DNA of 64,000 nt from Owenweeksia sp965229445 (GTDB lineage Bacteria > Bacteroidota > Bacteroidia > Flavobacteriales > Schleiferiaceae), in contig OZ245876.1 in the NCBI GenBank assembly GCA_965229445.1, forward strand, positions 868,001 through 932,000, given 5' to 3'. How positions within the stretch are numbered: the first letter of the stretch is position 1; the number at the start of each line of letters is the position of its first letter. The notes under the pieces are model-generated. The model was not told the DNA's origin, ran no database searches, and was given only the letters and a program-made list of their open reading frames with translations. A program made the translations under genes and the position numbers. This document shows positions 1-7,714 of this stretch, in pieces.

Positions 1-1
1 G

Positions 2-160
2 GGCCTGCTGGCGAGTGAGATGTTTAAACAAAGAGGGAAGGCCATCACCATCAGAATAGGCAAAGCCTTGTCGTATGAAAGCTTTGATCACACCAAGACC
101 CCAGCTCAGTGGGCTGCAGAAGTGAGAGAGCTTACTTATGACTTGCCAAATAGGATGTAA
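2..160 (+). CDS. Acyltransferase of PlsC type, 3' end only
   Basis: This is the last 52 codons of a gene that begins before the window; the frame is open from base 2 to the TAA at 158-160. The visible tail contains an ITIRIGKAL segment followed by a short helical end, which resembles the C-terminus of lysophospholipid/1-acylglycerol-3-phosphate acyltransferases. It ends one base before the ATG of the GNAT-type acyltransferase downstream, so the two are very probably translated together. In Bacteroides the equivalent PlsC-type plus GNAT-type pair (GlsA and GlsB) makes glycine lipids, and in other bacteria the same two activities make ornithine lipids. The catalytic HX4D motif lies outside the window, so the assignment rests on the tail and the neighbour. 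Confidence 0.6.
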   Translation, partial: GLLASEMFKQRGKAITIRIGKALSYESFDHTKTPAQWAAEVRELTYDLPNRM

Positions 161-161
161 T

Positions 162-1115
162 ATGGAAGAGATCATTGCTCGGATAGATAGAAAGTTACTT
201 ATTGAAGAGTTCACTGAAGAACGTTTTCTAAGAAACTCTACTAAGCTTAGAAATCAGTTGTACCTCATAAATGCCCACAATTCTCCCCATATTATGCAAG
301 AGATTGGGAGGCTACGTGAGCTTACTTTTCGCGCTTCAGGTGGTGGTACCGGAAAAGCGGCTGATATAGATAGCTATGATACTGCTGACAAGCCTTTTGA
401 GCAATTGGTACTATGGGATCCAGAAGACCAGGAGATCATTGCCGCCTATCGTTTATTGCTTTGTAAAAACGCCCCGCGCGATGCTGATGGTCGAATTATC
501 TCTGCTACAGCCAATCTGTTTAATTTGTCTCAGAAGTTTGTTGATGAGTATCTTCCAAGTACCATTGAATTGGGAAGGTCATTCATTCAACCCAAGTACC
601 AGCGGGGAGCATCAAAGAAGGGTTTGTTTTCTATGGATAATCTTTGGGACGGCCTCGGTGCAGTGATAATTCTCAATCCCGGCGTCAAATATCTGTTCGG
701 AAAGGTTACGATGTATCCGTCGTACAATAGGGAGGGAAGGAATATGTTATTATCCTTTTTGCAACATTTCTTTCCGGATAATGATGAATTGGTAAGGCCC
801 ATAGAACCATATGTTTTTCCGGAGGATCTAAAACCTTATAAGGGGATGTTCTCGGGAATGGAGTATAAGGAGGCTTATACCCTGCTCAACCGTGAGATTC
901 GCCAACGCGGTGAGAATATCCCGCCACTCATCAATTCGTATATGGCTATTTCAGCCACCATGAAGACTTTTGGTACGGCATTAAATCGGCACTTTGGTGA
1001 TGTAGAGGAAACGGGAATTATGGTGACGATAGCTGATATTTACGAAGCCCGTCGCGAAAGATATTTGGATTCGTTTTATGATAACCGTGAATTTCGCGGC
1101 CCCTTAGGATTGTAA
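162..1115 (+). CDS. glsB: GNAT-type N-acyltransferase (glycine/ornithine lipid synthesis, GlsB/OlsB-like)
   Basis: A 317-residue hemolysin/OlsB-type acyltransferase. Members N-acylate glycine or ornithine with a 3-hydroxy fatty acid as the first step of aminolipid synthesis. The family hallmarks visible are the early RELTFRASGGGTG segment (about residues 47-60), then FEQLVLWD, the AAYRLLL strand and the TIELGRSFIQPKYQ segment (about residues 135-150), followed by a long C-terminal part. An in-frame ATG exists 24 bases upstream at 138, but it lies inside the preceding gene; the ATG at 162, one base after that gene's TAA, gives the normal N-terminus. The 3' end overlaps the convergent rpe gene by 12 bases. 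The substrate amino acid cannot be told from sequence; the glycine assignment is by analogy with Bacteroides. Confidence 0.75.
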   Translation: MEEIIARIDRKLLIEEFTEERFLRNSTKLRNQLYLINAHNSPHIMQEIGRLRELTFRASGGGTGKAADIDSYDTADKPFEQLVLWDPEDQEIIAAYRLLLCKNAPRDADGRIISATANLFNLSQKFVDEYLPSTIELGRSFIQPKYQRGASKKGLFSMDNLWDGLGAVIILNPGVKYLFGKVTMYPSYNREGRNMLLSFLQHFFPDNDELVRPIEPYVFPEDLKPYKGMFSGMEYKEAYTLLNREIRQRGENIPPLINSYMAISATMKTFGTALNRHFGDVEETGIMVTIADIYEARRERYLDSFYDNREFRGPLGL

Positions 1116-1763
1116 TTGACAATTCTTAAGATCTTCTATGGTAGCTTTTGGGTCTTGCGACTTAAACACAAAGCTTCCAGCCACCAGTACATCGGCACCT
1201 AGTTCAACCAACTTGCCAGCATTGGCAGATGTTACACCGCCATCAATTTCAATCAAGGCTGATGAACCGGTCTTATCGATCATAGATTTAAGCTCTGATA
1301 CTTTTTCAAAAGTATGTTGGATAAATTTCTGACCACCAAAACCGGGGTTTACACTCATCAAACAAACTAGATCAATGTCATTGATTACCTCTTTTAATAA
1401 GCTTACCGGTGTATGTGGGTTGATAGCTACCCCGGCTTGCATGCCTTCGGATTTAATTGCCTGGAGGCTACGATGCAAATGGGTAGAAGCTTCATAGTGC
1501 ACGGTTAATATATCGGCCCCGGCTTGTTTGAAATCTTTGATATAACGTTCAGGTTGAACAATCATCAAATGCACATCCATCGGTTTAGTGGCGTGTTGCT
1601 TCATGGCCTTTATTACAGGTAAGCCAAATGATATATTGGGTACAAAAACGCCATCCATAACGTCAATGTGAAACCAGTCGGCGCTACTTTCATTTAACAT
1701 TTCACACTCTCGCTGGATATTTCCAAAATCTGAGGCTAATAAGGAAGGAGCAATTATGGGCAT
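1104..1763 (-). CDS. rpe: Ribulose-phosphate 3-epimerase
   Basis: Interconverts ribulose 5-phosphate and xylulose 5-phosphate in the pentose phosphate pathway; cytoplasmic (beta/alpha)8 barrel of 219 residues, the usual length. Seen in order: IIAPSLLASDF at the N-terminus, HIDVMDG with the metal-binding His and catalytic Asp, DVHLMI, VNPGFGGQKF phosphate-binding loop, and IDGGV with the second catalytic Asp. A longer reading frame opens at 1781, but that ATG lies inside a TAnnTTTG promoter box at 1779-1786, so the ATG at 1763 is preferred. The gene is convergent with the GNAT acyltransferase and is separated from rpoD by about 425 bases of noncoding DNA. Confidence 0.95.
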   Translation of the reverse strand: MPIIAPSLLASDFGNIQRECEMLNESSADWFHIDVMDGVFVPNISFGLPVIKAMKQHATKPMDVHLMIVQPERYIKDFKQAGADILTVHYEASTHLHRSLQAIKSEGMQAGVAINPHTPVSLLKEVINDIDLVCLMSVNPGFGGQKFIQHTFEKVSELKSMIDKTGSSALIEIDGGVTSANAGKLVELGADVLVAGSFVFKSQDPKATIEDLKNCQLQS

Positions 1764-1778
1764 TATTCTACTTTGATG

Positions 1779-1806
1779 CAAAGGTATTTTATTATGTCCT
1801 TTTCAA
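1779..1806 (-). promoter_or_regulatory. Bacteroidota-type promoter for rpe
   Basis: On the minus strand a TTG (1806-1804) is followed after 17 bases by TACCTTTG (1786-1779), an exact match to the TTG-N17-23-TAnnTTTG promoter known from Bacteroides and Flavobacterium. The start of transcription would fall near 1773, 10 bases before the ATG at 1763. Confidence 0.7.
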
Positions 1807-1968
1807 AACTGCCAACGCTGGCAAATGCCATGAAGTTTATCAAAAGTGGTTGATAATGAAAATTCGCCTTTCACCATTGATCAAAGCTAATTTAGGTTTA
1901 GCACAGATAGACCGCTCAAAGTTGATTTGTTGGAGAAACTTTTGGCTAGTGACAGGATGGTTGAAAAT

Positions 1969-1999
1969 TAGCCGTTGTTAAACGTTTAATATACGGCTA
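1969..1999. repeat. 31-bp imperfect palindrome
   Basis: Outer arms TAGCCGT (1969-1975) and ACGGCTA (1993-1999) enclose a perfect 12-bp palindrome TTAAACGTTTAA (1978-1989). It lies between rpe and rpoD, followed within 30 bases by two further inverted repeats. It could be a protein-binding site or a hairpin; nothing shows which. Confidence 0.7.
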
Positions 2000-2008
2000 G
2001 CCCTTAGG

Positions 2009-2049
2009 TTTTCACTAATTTGAGATTGGGGACAGCGGGTGCTGTCCCC
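2009..2049 (-). repeat. GC-rich hairpin with A/T-rich tail (dispersed repeat family)
   Basis: Perfect 9-bp arms GGGGACAGC (2028-2036) and GCTGTCCCC (2041-2049) around GGGT. Read on the minus strand the right arm is followed by CCCCAATCTCAAATTAG, closely matching the tails of the copies at 58263 and 58387 (for example CCCCAGTCTTAAATTAG). It is therefore one member, in inverse orientation, of the intergenic hairpin family found elsewhere in the window. Confidence 0.65.
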
Positions 2050-2055
2050 GGGCAA

Positions 2056-2086
2056 AACCTTTGAGGTTTACTAAACCTCAAAGGTT
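2056..2086. repeat. 31-bp perfect palindrome
   Basis: Two perfectly complementary 15-bp arms, 2056-2070 and 2072-2086, separated by a single C at 2071. Each arm contains AACCTTTGAGG or its complement. The one-base spacer is too short for a stable RNA loop without opening pairs, so a symmetrical DNA-binding site or a cruciform is as likely as a terminator. Confidence 0.8.
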
Positions 2087-2144
2087 GTACCCGCCTGTAT
2101 ATTTTACCCAAAAACCTCCTGTAAACCAACCCTCATATCCCAAT

Positions 2145-2170
2145 AAAAAACCCCGCATATAGCGGGGCTT
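2145..2170 (-). terminator. Rho-independent terminator of rpoD
   Basis: On the minus strand, just after the rpoD stop, GCCCCGC (2168-2162) pairs with GCGGGG (2156-2151) around a five-base loop and is followed by a run of six T (2150-2145). This is a standard intrinsic terminator. Confidence 0.85.
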
Positions 2171-2189
2171 TCATAATTCTAATCAATTA

Positions 2190-3053
2190 CTATCCGAGGT
2201 AAGTCTTTAAAATCTTACTCCTGGAAGTATGTTTTAAGCGACGAATCGCTTTTTCCTTAATCTGGCGTACGCGTTCACGAGTGAGGTCAAATTTTTCACC
2301 AATCTCTTCCAAGGTCATCGGATGCTGACCACCCAAGCCAAAATAAAGGCGAATTACATCACCTTCTCTGGGGGTCAGGGTAGCCAACGAGCGTTCAATC
2401 TCCGTGCGAAGCGAATCCTGCATGAGGTCATCATCCGGATTGGGACTTTCACCCGTATTCAACACATCGTATAGATTGCTGTCTTCTCCTTCTACCAAGG
2501 GGGCATCCATTGAGATGTGACGGCCGCTGTTACGCATGCTTTCCTTCACATCATTTTCACCCATTTCAAGGTTATCCGCTATTTCATTAGCACTTGGTGC
2601 ACGTTCGTGCTCCTGCTCTAAAGCAGCATAAGCCTTGTTGATCTTGTTAATAGATCCAATCTTGTTTAGTGGCAGACGAACAATACGCGATTGCTCAGCC
2701 AGCGCCTGGAGTATACTCTGGCGAATCCACCAAACTGCATAAGAGATAAATTTGAAACCACGGGTTTCATCAAAGCGCTGCGCAGCTTTTATAAGTCCCA
2801 GGTTACCTTCATTGATGAGGTCTGGCAGGGTAAGACCCTGATTCTGATACTGCTTTGCTACAGAAACCACAAAACGCAGATTAGCTTTGGTTAACTTCTC
2901 CAAGGCTATCTGGTCACCCGCTTTTATGCGTTGCGCCAATTCTACTTCTTCCTCAGCAGTAATCAACTCAACCTTACCAATCTCTTGCAAATACTTATCA
3001 AGCGATGCGGTTTCACGATTGGTAACCTGTTTAGTGATCTTTAACTGTCTCAT
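2190..3053 (-). CDS. rpoD: RNA polymerase primary sigma factor
   Basis: Primary sigma-70 factor of 287 residues. This is the short form normal in Bacteroidota, without region 1.1 and the large nonconserved insert of proteobacterial RpoD. Region 1.2 starts near residue 16 (SLDKYLQEIGK). Region 2 is at about 70-135 with DLINEGNLGLIKAAQRFD and the promoter-melting AVWWIRQSI. Region 3 follows, and region 4 is at about 225-280 with the helix-turn-helix TLEEIGEKFDLTRERVRQI. It recognises the divergent TAnnTTTG/TTG promoters that occur repeatedly in this window. It lies downstream of pnp on the same strand with a 62-base gap and has its own terminator. Confidence 0.98.
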   Translation of the reverse strand: MRQLKITKQVTNRETASLDKYLQEIGKVELITAEEEVELAQRIKAGDQIALEKLTKANLRFVVSVAKQYQNQGLTLPDLINEGNLGLIKAAQRFDETRGFKFISYAVWWIRQSILQALAEQSRIVRLPLNKIGSINKINKAYAALEQEHERAPSANEIADNLEMGENDVKESMRNSGRHISMDAPLVEGEDSNLYDVLNTGESPNPDDDLMQDSLRTEIERSLATLTPREGDVIRLYFGLGGQHPMTLEEIGEKFDLTRERVRQIKEKAIRRLKHTSRSKILKTYLG

Positions 3054-3115
3054 TCTATAAACTAATTAGCACAAATAATTCAACGTCAATTTCTATTCCT
3101 TAGTTCAGAAACAGA

Positions 3116-5239
3116 CTAATTGTCTGATGGTTTTGGTAGCAATACTTTTCTGCTAAGCTTCATCTTGCCACGATCATCCATGCCAATAAGCTTCACTTCA
3201 ACGTAATCTCCTTCATTCAGTACCTCGTCTACCGAGTTAAGGCGACGATGCTCTATTTCTGAAATGTGCAACAGGCCATCAGTATTTGGTCCTATTTCAA
3301 CAAAAGCTCCGTAAGGCTGAATAGACTTCACCTTACCCTTATATACTTCCCCAACTTCCGGAACAAATGCTATAGCTTTTATTCTGGCGATAGCATCATT
3401 CATAGCAGCACGGTCAGTGCCACTGATTTCAACTACTCCTCTATCATCAATCTCTTCAATGGTGATTACTGTACCTGTATCAGCCTGTAACTTCTGAATG
3501 TTCTTTCCTCCAGGTCCGATGATCATGCCGATGAATTCTTTCGGAATTTCTACCGCATCAATTTTAGGCGCATTGGGTTTAACATCCTCTCTTGGCTCAG
3601 AAATACTCTTCAGCATTTCATCCATAATGTGTAGGCGACCAGCCCTGGATTGATTCAAGGCATTTTCCAGGATCTCCGATGAAAGCCCCTTGATTTTTAT
3701 GTCCATCTGACAGGCTGTAATGCCATCTCTGGTTCCGGTTACTTTAAAATCCATATCCCCGAGATGATCTTCGTCACCCAGGATATCAGATAATACGGCG
3801 TACTTTCCGGTATCAGGATCTGTAATCAAACCCATCGCGATACCACTCACCGGTTTTTTCATCTGAACTCCTGCGTCCATAAGTGCTAATGAGCCGGCAC
3901 AAACAGTAGCCATCGAGCTGGAACCATTGGATTCAAGAATATCTGAAACAATTCTTATCGTGTAAATGCCATCATCCGGAAGCATGGACTTCAGGGCACG
4001 CTGTGCCAGGTTTCCGTGGCCTACTTCTCTACGACTGGTTCCGCGAATTGGTCGCGCTTCACCGGTAGAAAAGGGAGGGAAGTTATAATGCAGATAAAAC
4101 TTATCTGAACTTACGTTGGTTACACCGTCCTTGCGCTTTTCATCAAGACGAGATCCAAGAGTTACCGTGGTGAGCGACTGGGTCTCTCCTCTGGTAAATA
4201 CCGCTGAACCATGTGCTCCGGGTAAGTAGTCTATCTCTGTCCAGATCGGACGAACTTCATCGAGGGCTCTGCCATCCAGACGCTTGCCCTCGTTTAAAAT
4301 CATATCTCTCATTGCATCATACTCCACATCGTGGTAGTACGTGTTGATCAGAGATTCTTTTTCTTCCAACTCCTCCTCGCTAAAGTTTTCTTTGTAGGAT
4401 TCTCTCAGTTCTTTAAACTTCGCAGAACGCTCCTCCTTGCTAGAACCAGATTTGGCTATGGCTAGTACCTGATCGTAAAGATCTGCTTTAATCTTCTCCT
4501 TCAAGTCGTGGTCATGGGTCTCATGACTGTATTCTCTCTTGATTTTAGACTTCTCAACTTCTGAAGCCAGAGACTCTTGAGCTACGATTTGAACTTTGAT
4601 AGCCTCATGACCAAAAGCAATGGCTTCAACCATTTCTTTTTCTGAGATTTCATTCATCTCGCCTTCCACCATCACAACACTGTCTTTGGTGGCGCCGATC
4701 ATCATGTCGATGTCTGCGTTCTCCATATCGGCTGGCGAAGGATTGATGGCTAGTTTTCCATCTATTCTGGCCACGCGTACCTCCGACATGGGGCCATCAA
4801 ATGGAATGTCGGATAGGGCTATAGCAGCAGAAGCGGCCAAACCTGCCAGGCAGTCTGCTGCCACGTCTGGGTCATAAGACATTAGGCTGATCATAAGCTG
4901 AGTTTCAGCATGATAATCTCCCGGGAATAAAGGTCTTAAGCAGCGGTCAACTAAACGCATTACCAATATTTCTTCGTCTGTCGGACGAGCTTCGCGTTTT
5001 AGGAAACCACCGGGAACTCGTCCGGCTGCGGCAAATTTTTCTCTGTAATCTACGGTAAGTGGCAGGAAATCAACTCCTTCTTTAGCATCCTCACTGGATA
5101 CTACCGTGGCCAATAGCATGGTACCCCCCATTTTAACCACAACCGATCCGTGGGATTGCTTGGCTAATTTTCCGGTTTCAAGGGTGATCACACGGCCATC
5201 ATCGAGTTTGATTTCTCTGGTAATTGTCTTTGGAATCAT
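3116..5239 (-). CDS. pnp: Polyribonucleotide nucleotidyltransferase (PNPase)
   Basis: Phosphorolytic 3'-5' exoribonuclease of 707 residues, usual length; degrades mRNA in the cytoplasm. Two RNase PH domains are present (about 10-140 and 330-540, with FFxRGETQ-type FTRGETQSLTTVTLG in the second). A helical linker separates them. A KH domain (about 560-615, IGMIIGPGGKNIQKL) and a C-terminal S1 domain (about 625-695, YKGKVKSIQPYGAFVEI) follow. It follows rpsO by 80 bases, the classical rpsO-pnp order, and a stem-loop lies in the gap, a position where RNase III or termination controls pnp in enterobacteria. Confidence 0.98.
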   Translation of the reverse strand: MIPKTITREIKLDDGRVITLETGKLAKQSHGSVVVKMGGTMLLATVVSSEDAKEGVDFLPLTVDYREKFAAAGRVPGGFLKREARPTDEEILVMRLVDRCLRPLFPGDYHAETQLMISLMSYDPDVAADCLAGLAASAAIALSDIPFDGPMSEVRVARIDGKLAINPSPADMENADIDMMIGATKDSVVMVEGEMNEISEKEMVEAIAFGHEAIKVQIVAQESLASEVEKSKIKREYSHETHDHDLKEKIKADLYDQVLAIAKSGSSKEERSAKFKELRESYKENFSEEELEEKESLINTYYHDVEYDAMRDMILNEGKRLDGRALDEVRPIWTEIDYLPGAHGSAVFTRGETQSLTTVTLGSRLDEKRKDGVTNVSSDKFYLHYNFPPFSTGEARPIRGTSRREVGHGNLAQRALKSMLPDDGIYTIRIVSDILESNGSSSMATVCAGSLALMDAGVQMKKPVSGIAMGLITDPDTGKYAVLSDILGDEDHLGDMDFKVTGTRDGITACQMDIKIKGLSSEILENALNQSRAGRLHIMDEMLKSISEPREDVKPNAPKIDAVEIPKEFIGMIIGPGGKNIQKLQADTGTVITIEEIDDRGVVEISGTDRAAMNDAIARIKAIAFVPEVGEVYKGKVKSIQPYGAFVEIGPNTDGLLHISEIEHRRLNSVDEVLNEGDYVEVKLIGMDDRGKMKLSRKVLLPKPSDN

Positions 5240-5272
5240 CTATTTCTTCGTCGTAATTGTATATATAAATAT

Positions 5273-5305
5273 GAAGAAAGGCAATTCGTTAAAATTGCCT
5301 TCTTC
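5273..5305 (-). promoter_or_regulatory. Stem-loop between rpsO and pnp
   Basis: GAAGAAAGGCAATT (5273-5286) and AATTGCCTTCTTC (5293-5305) form a 13-bp stem with one bulged A. On the transcript it is followed by a U/A-rich stretch without a clean U-run. It could be a leaky terminator or a processing site in the rpsO-pnp transcript. Confidence 0.6.
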
Positions 5306-5319
5306 AAAAAGAGTTTTGC

Positions 5320-5589
5320 TTATTTCCTGATCTTAAGCTCGGAAATAATGGCACGGTATCTTTCGATATCCTTGTTTTTGAGGTAATTAAGAAGTCTCTT
5401 GCGTTTTCCGACCAAATCTACCAGGGCTTTCTCGGTAGCAAAATCTTTGCGATTTTGCTTGAGGTGATCAGTAAGGTGGTTGATACGGTGAGTGAACAGT
5501 GCAATCTGTCCTTCGGATGAGCCGGTGTCGTTGTCAGACTTGCCGTGCTTTTTGAATATTTCGCGCTTCTTCTCAGCTGTTAAATACAT
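5320..5589 (-). CDS. rpsO: 30S ribosomal protein S15
   Basis: 89-residue small-subunit protein that binds the 16S rRNA three-way junction early in 30S assembly. The conserved NDTGSSEGQIALFTHRI and DLVGKRKRLLNYLK segments are both present and the length is standard. It has its own TAnnTTTG box upstream, inside the end of accD, and is followed by pnp. Confidence 0.98.
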   Translation of the reverse strand: MYLTAEKKREIFKKHGKSDNDTGSSEGQIALFTHRINHLTDHLKQNRKDFATEKALVDLVGKRKRLLNYLKNKDIERYRAIISELKIRK

Positions 5590-5633
5590 TCCAAAATCGT
5601 TTAGATCAATGTTATGCTAAATTTTAAGAGCGG

Positions 5634-5641
5634 CAAAAGTA
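5634..5641 (-). promoter_or_regulatory. -7 promoter box for rpsO
   Basis: TACTTTTG on the minus strand, an exact TAnnTTTG match, 45 bases before the rpsO ATG and just downstream of the accD stop. No TTG is visible at the expected -33 distance. Confidence 0.5.
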
Positions 5642-5648
5642 CGAAATA

Positions 5649-6524
5649 TTATTTAGCTGGCGCAGGTTCTTCAGGCTTATCAGCTCCCACCATATCAAGG
5701 AAAGTAGAGATTTTATGCTTCATGTCTTTTCGTTCTACAATGAAGTCCAAAAACCCATGTTCCAGTAGAAATTCGGATGTCTGAAATCCTTCGGGAAGTT
5801 CCTTGCCAATGGTTTCTTTAACTACCCTCGGACCGGCAAATCCTATCAATGCTCCTGGTTCCGCAATATTGATGTCGCCGAGCATGGCATATGAGGCCGT
5901 AACTCCACCGGTAGTAGGATCGGTTAACACCGATATATAAGGAATTCCTTTCTGTCCCAGCAATCCTAATCTTGAACTGGTCTTAGCTAATTGCATCAAT
6001 GAAAACGCGGCTTCCATCATGCGTGCCCCTCCAGATTTAGAAATCATGATAAAGGGCTTGTCGTACTTAATGGAATGATCAATAGCCCGGGCAATTTTTT
6101 CCCCTACCACAGACCCCATTGAGCCACCAATAAAATTGAAATTCATGCAAGCGATTACGACATCATGGTCATCAAGTTTACCATAACCGGTAGTTACAGC
6201 ATCCTTGAGGCCAGTTTTGTTAACCGCAGCAGCATAGCGATCTTTATACTTCTTGGTATCCTCAAACTTCAGGGGGTCTCCAGAAGTCATTTTGGCATTT
6301 AGCTCCGTAAACTTTCCATCATCAAACAGCAGTGAAAAGTATTCAGCCGCATTGACTCTATCGTGATGTCCACAGTTCTGGCAAACCCAAATGTTCTTCT
6401 CATGATCTTCGTGTGAAACAATCACTTTGCACTTAGGACACTTATGCCACAGACCTTCCGGAGTTTCTTTCTTGTCTTTCGTACTGGTCTGAATACCCTC
6501 TTTACTTCTCTTGAACCAACCCAT
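5649..6524 (-). CDS. accD: Acetyl-CoA carboxylase carboxyltransferase subunit beta
   Basis: Catalyses, with AccA, transfer of the carboxyl group from biotin to acetyl-CoA, the first committed step of fatty acid synthesis. 291 residues, normal length. An N-terminal four-cysteine zinc ribbon is visible at about residues 29-51 (CPKC ... CQNCGHH). The crotonase-fold body follows with GGSMGSVVGEK, SKSGGARMMEAAFSL and TDPTTGGVTASYA. It lies 44 bases downstream of fbaB and has no convincing promoter of its own, so it is probably cotranscribed with fbaB. Confidence 0.97.
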   Translation of the reverse strand: MGWFKRSKEGIQTSTKDKKETPEGLWHKCPKCKVIVSHEDHEKNIWVCQNCGHHDRVNAAEYFSLLFDDGKFTELNAKMTSGDPLKFEDTKKYKDRYAAAVNKTGLKDAVTTGYGKLDDHDVVIACMNFNFIGGSMGSVVGEKIARAIDHSIKYDKPFIMISKSGGARMMEAAFSLMQLAKTSSRLGLLGQKGIPYISVLTDPTTGGVTASYAMLGDINIAEPGALIGFAGPRVVKETIGKELPEGFQTSEFLLEHGFLDFIVERKDMKHKISTFLDMVGADKPEEPAPAK

Positions 6525-6568
6525 AGTACTCTTTAATCAGTTTGCGACACAATTTAACAAAAGCTTTT

Positions 6569-7645
6569 TTAGGCGATATCTACCTGTTCATTTAGATATA
6601 CATCCTGGATGCTGTTGAGGAGTTTTATGCCCTCATCCATAGGTTTCTGGAATGCTTTTCTTCCAGAAATAAGCCCCTGGCCACCCGCTCTCTTGTTGAT
6701 TACAGCGGTGCGCACAGCTTCGGCCATGTCGGAATCTGCGTTTCCGCTGGAGGCGCCACCGGAATTAATCAGTCCTTGACGGCCCATATAGCAATTCGCA
6801 ACCTGATATCTACAGAGGTCGATAGGATTATCACTGGTTAGTTGAGAATAGATTTTTTCATCCAGCTTGCCATAAGAAGAGTCGCCGGCATTAAGGGCTT
6901 TGTAACCTCCGTTGTTTTCTGGTAGTTTTTGCTTGATGATATCTGCCTGAATGGTAACGCCCAGGTGATTCGCCTGACCGGTTAAATCGGCTGCTACATG
7001 ATAGTCTTTATCCTTCTTGAATGCAGAATTTCTCATATAACACCATAGAATAGTAGCCATTCCTAACTCATGTGCATACTCAAAGGCTTCCGCAACTTCT
7101 TGTAGTTGACGGGTGCTTTCATCAGAACCAAAATAAATGGTTGCACCAACCGCCACGGCGCCCATATTCCATGCTTCCTCCACACTGCCAAACATCACTT
7201 GATCAAAGGTGTTCGGATAGGTCAGCAGCTCATTGTGATTTATTTTAACGATAAACGGAATCTTGTGGGCATATTTTCTGGAAACACTCGCTAACACGCC
7301 ATAAGTAGAAGCAACGGCATTACAACCTCCTTCTATCGCCAGTTTAACAATATTCTCCCCATCAAAATAAATTGGGTTAGGGGCGAAGCTTGCACCACCA
7401 CTGTGTTCTATTCCCTGATCCACCGGCAGAATCGATAAGTATCCTGAGTTTGCCAAACGTCCATGACCGTATAGGGCCTGCAGGCTTCTTAAAACCTGAG
7501 GATTGCGGTTGGTTTGCCCAAATACTCTTTCTACAAAGTCAGATCCCGGTAGATTCAGTAAGGATTTATCAATGGTTTGGCTTTTGTGATTTAACAGGGA
7601 ATCGGCATCGTTTCCTAAGAGTGTGGCAATTTGATCAATGTTCAT
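6569..7645 (-). CDS. fbaB: Class I fructose-bisphosphate aldolase (DhnA type)
   Basis: Cleaves or forms fructose 1,6-bisphosphate by Schiff-base chemistry; 358 residues, as in the bacterial/archaeal class I family. Recognisable segments are SILPVDQGIEHS near residue 75, NPIYFDGENIVKLAIEGGCNAVASTYGV, FIVKINHNELL, VGATIYFGS and the C-terminal GGQGLISGRKAFQ phosphate-binding end. Together with fbp at the right end of the window it fits a gluconeogenic capability. A TAnnTTTG box lies at 7689-7696; accD follows downstream. Confidence 0.93.
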   Translation of the reverse strand: MNIDQIATLLGNDADSLLNHKSQTIDKSLLNLPGSDFVERVFGQTNRNPQVLRSLQALYGHGRLANSGYLSILPVDQGIEHSGGASFAPNPIYFDGENIVKLAIEGGCNAVASTYGVLASVSRKYAHKIPFIVKINHNELLTYPNTFDQVMFGSVEEAWNMGAVAVGATIYFGSDESTRQLQEVAEAFEYAHELGMATILWCYMRNSAFKKDKDYHVAADLTGQANHLGVTIQADIIKQKLPENNGGYKALNAGDSSYGKLDEKIYSQLTSDNPIDLCRYQVANCYMGRQGLINSGGASSGNADSDMAEAVRTAVINKRAGGQGLISGRKAFQKPMDEGIKLLNSIQDVYLNEQVDIA

Positions 7646-7688
7646 GGAGATGTGTTGTTTTAGATTTTGTTAGGTTAAGTTGTCGCGG

Positions 7689-7696
7689 CAAATTTA
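7689..7696 (-). promoter_or_regulatory. -7 promoter box for fbaB-accD
   Basis: TAAATTTG on the minus strand, 43 bases before the fbaB ATG; exact TAnnTTTG match with no clear TTG at -33. Confidence 0.5.
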
Positions 7697-7714
7697 AAGT
7701 TTTTTTGGTGCTGA

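Noticed and set aside
138..161. Upstream ATG of the GNAT acyltransferase frame
   Set aside because: It lies inside the preceding acyltransferase gene; the ATG at 162 directly after that gene's stop fits the family N-terminus.
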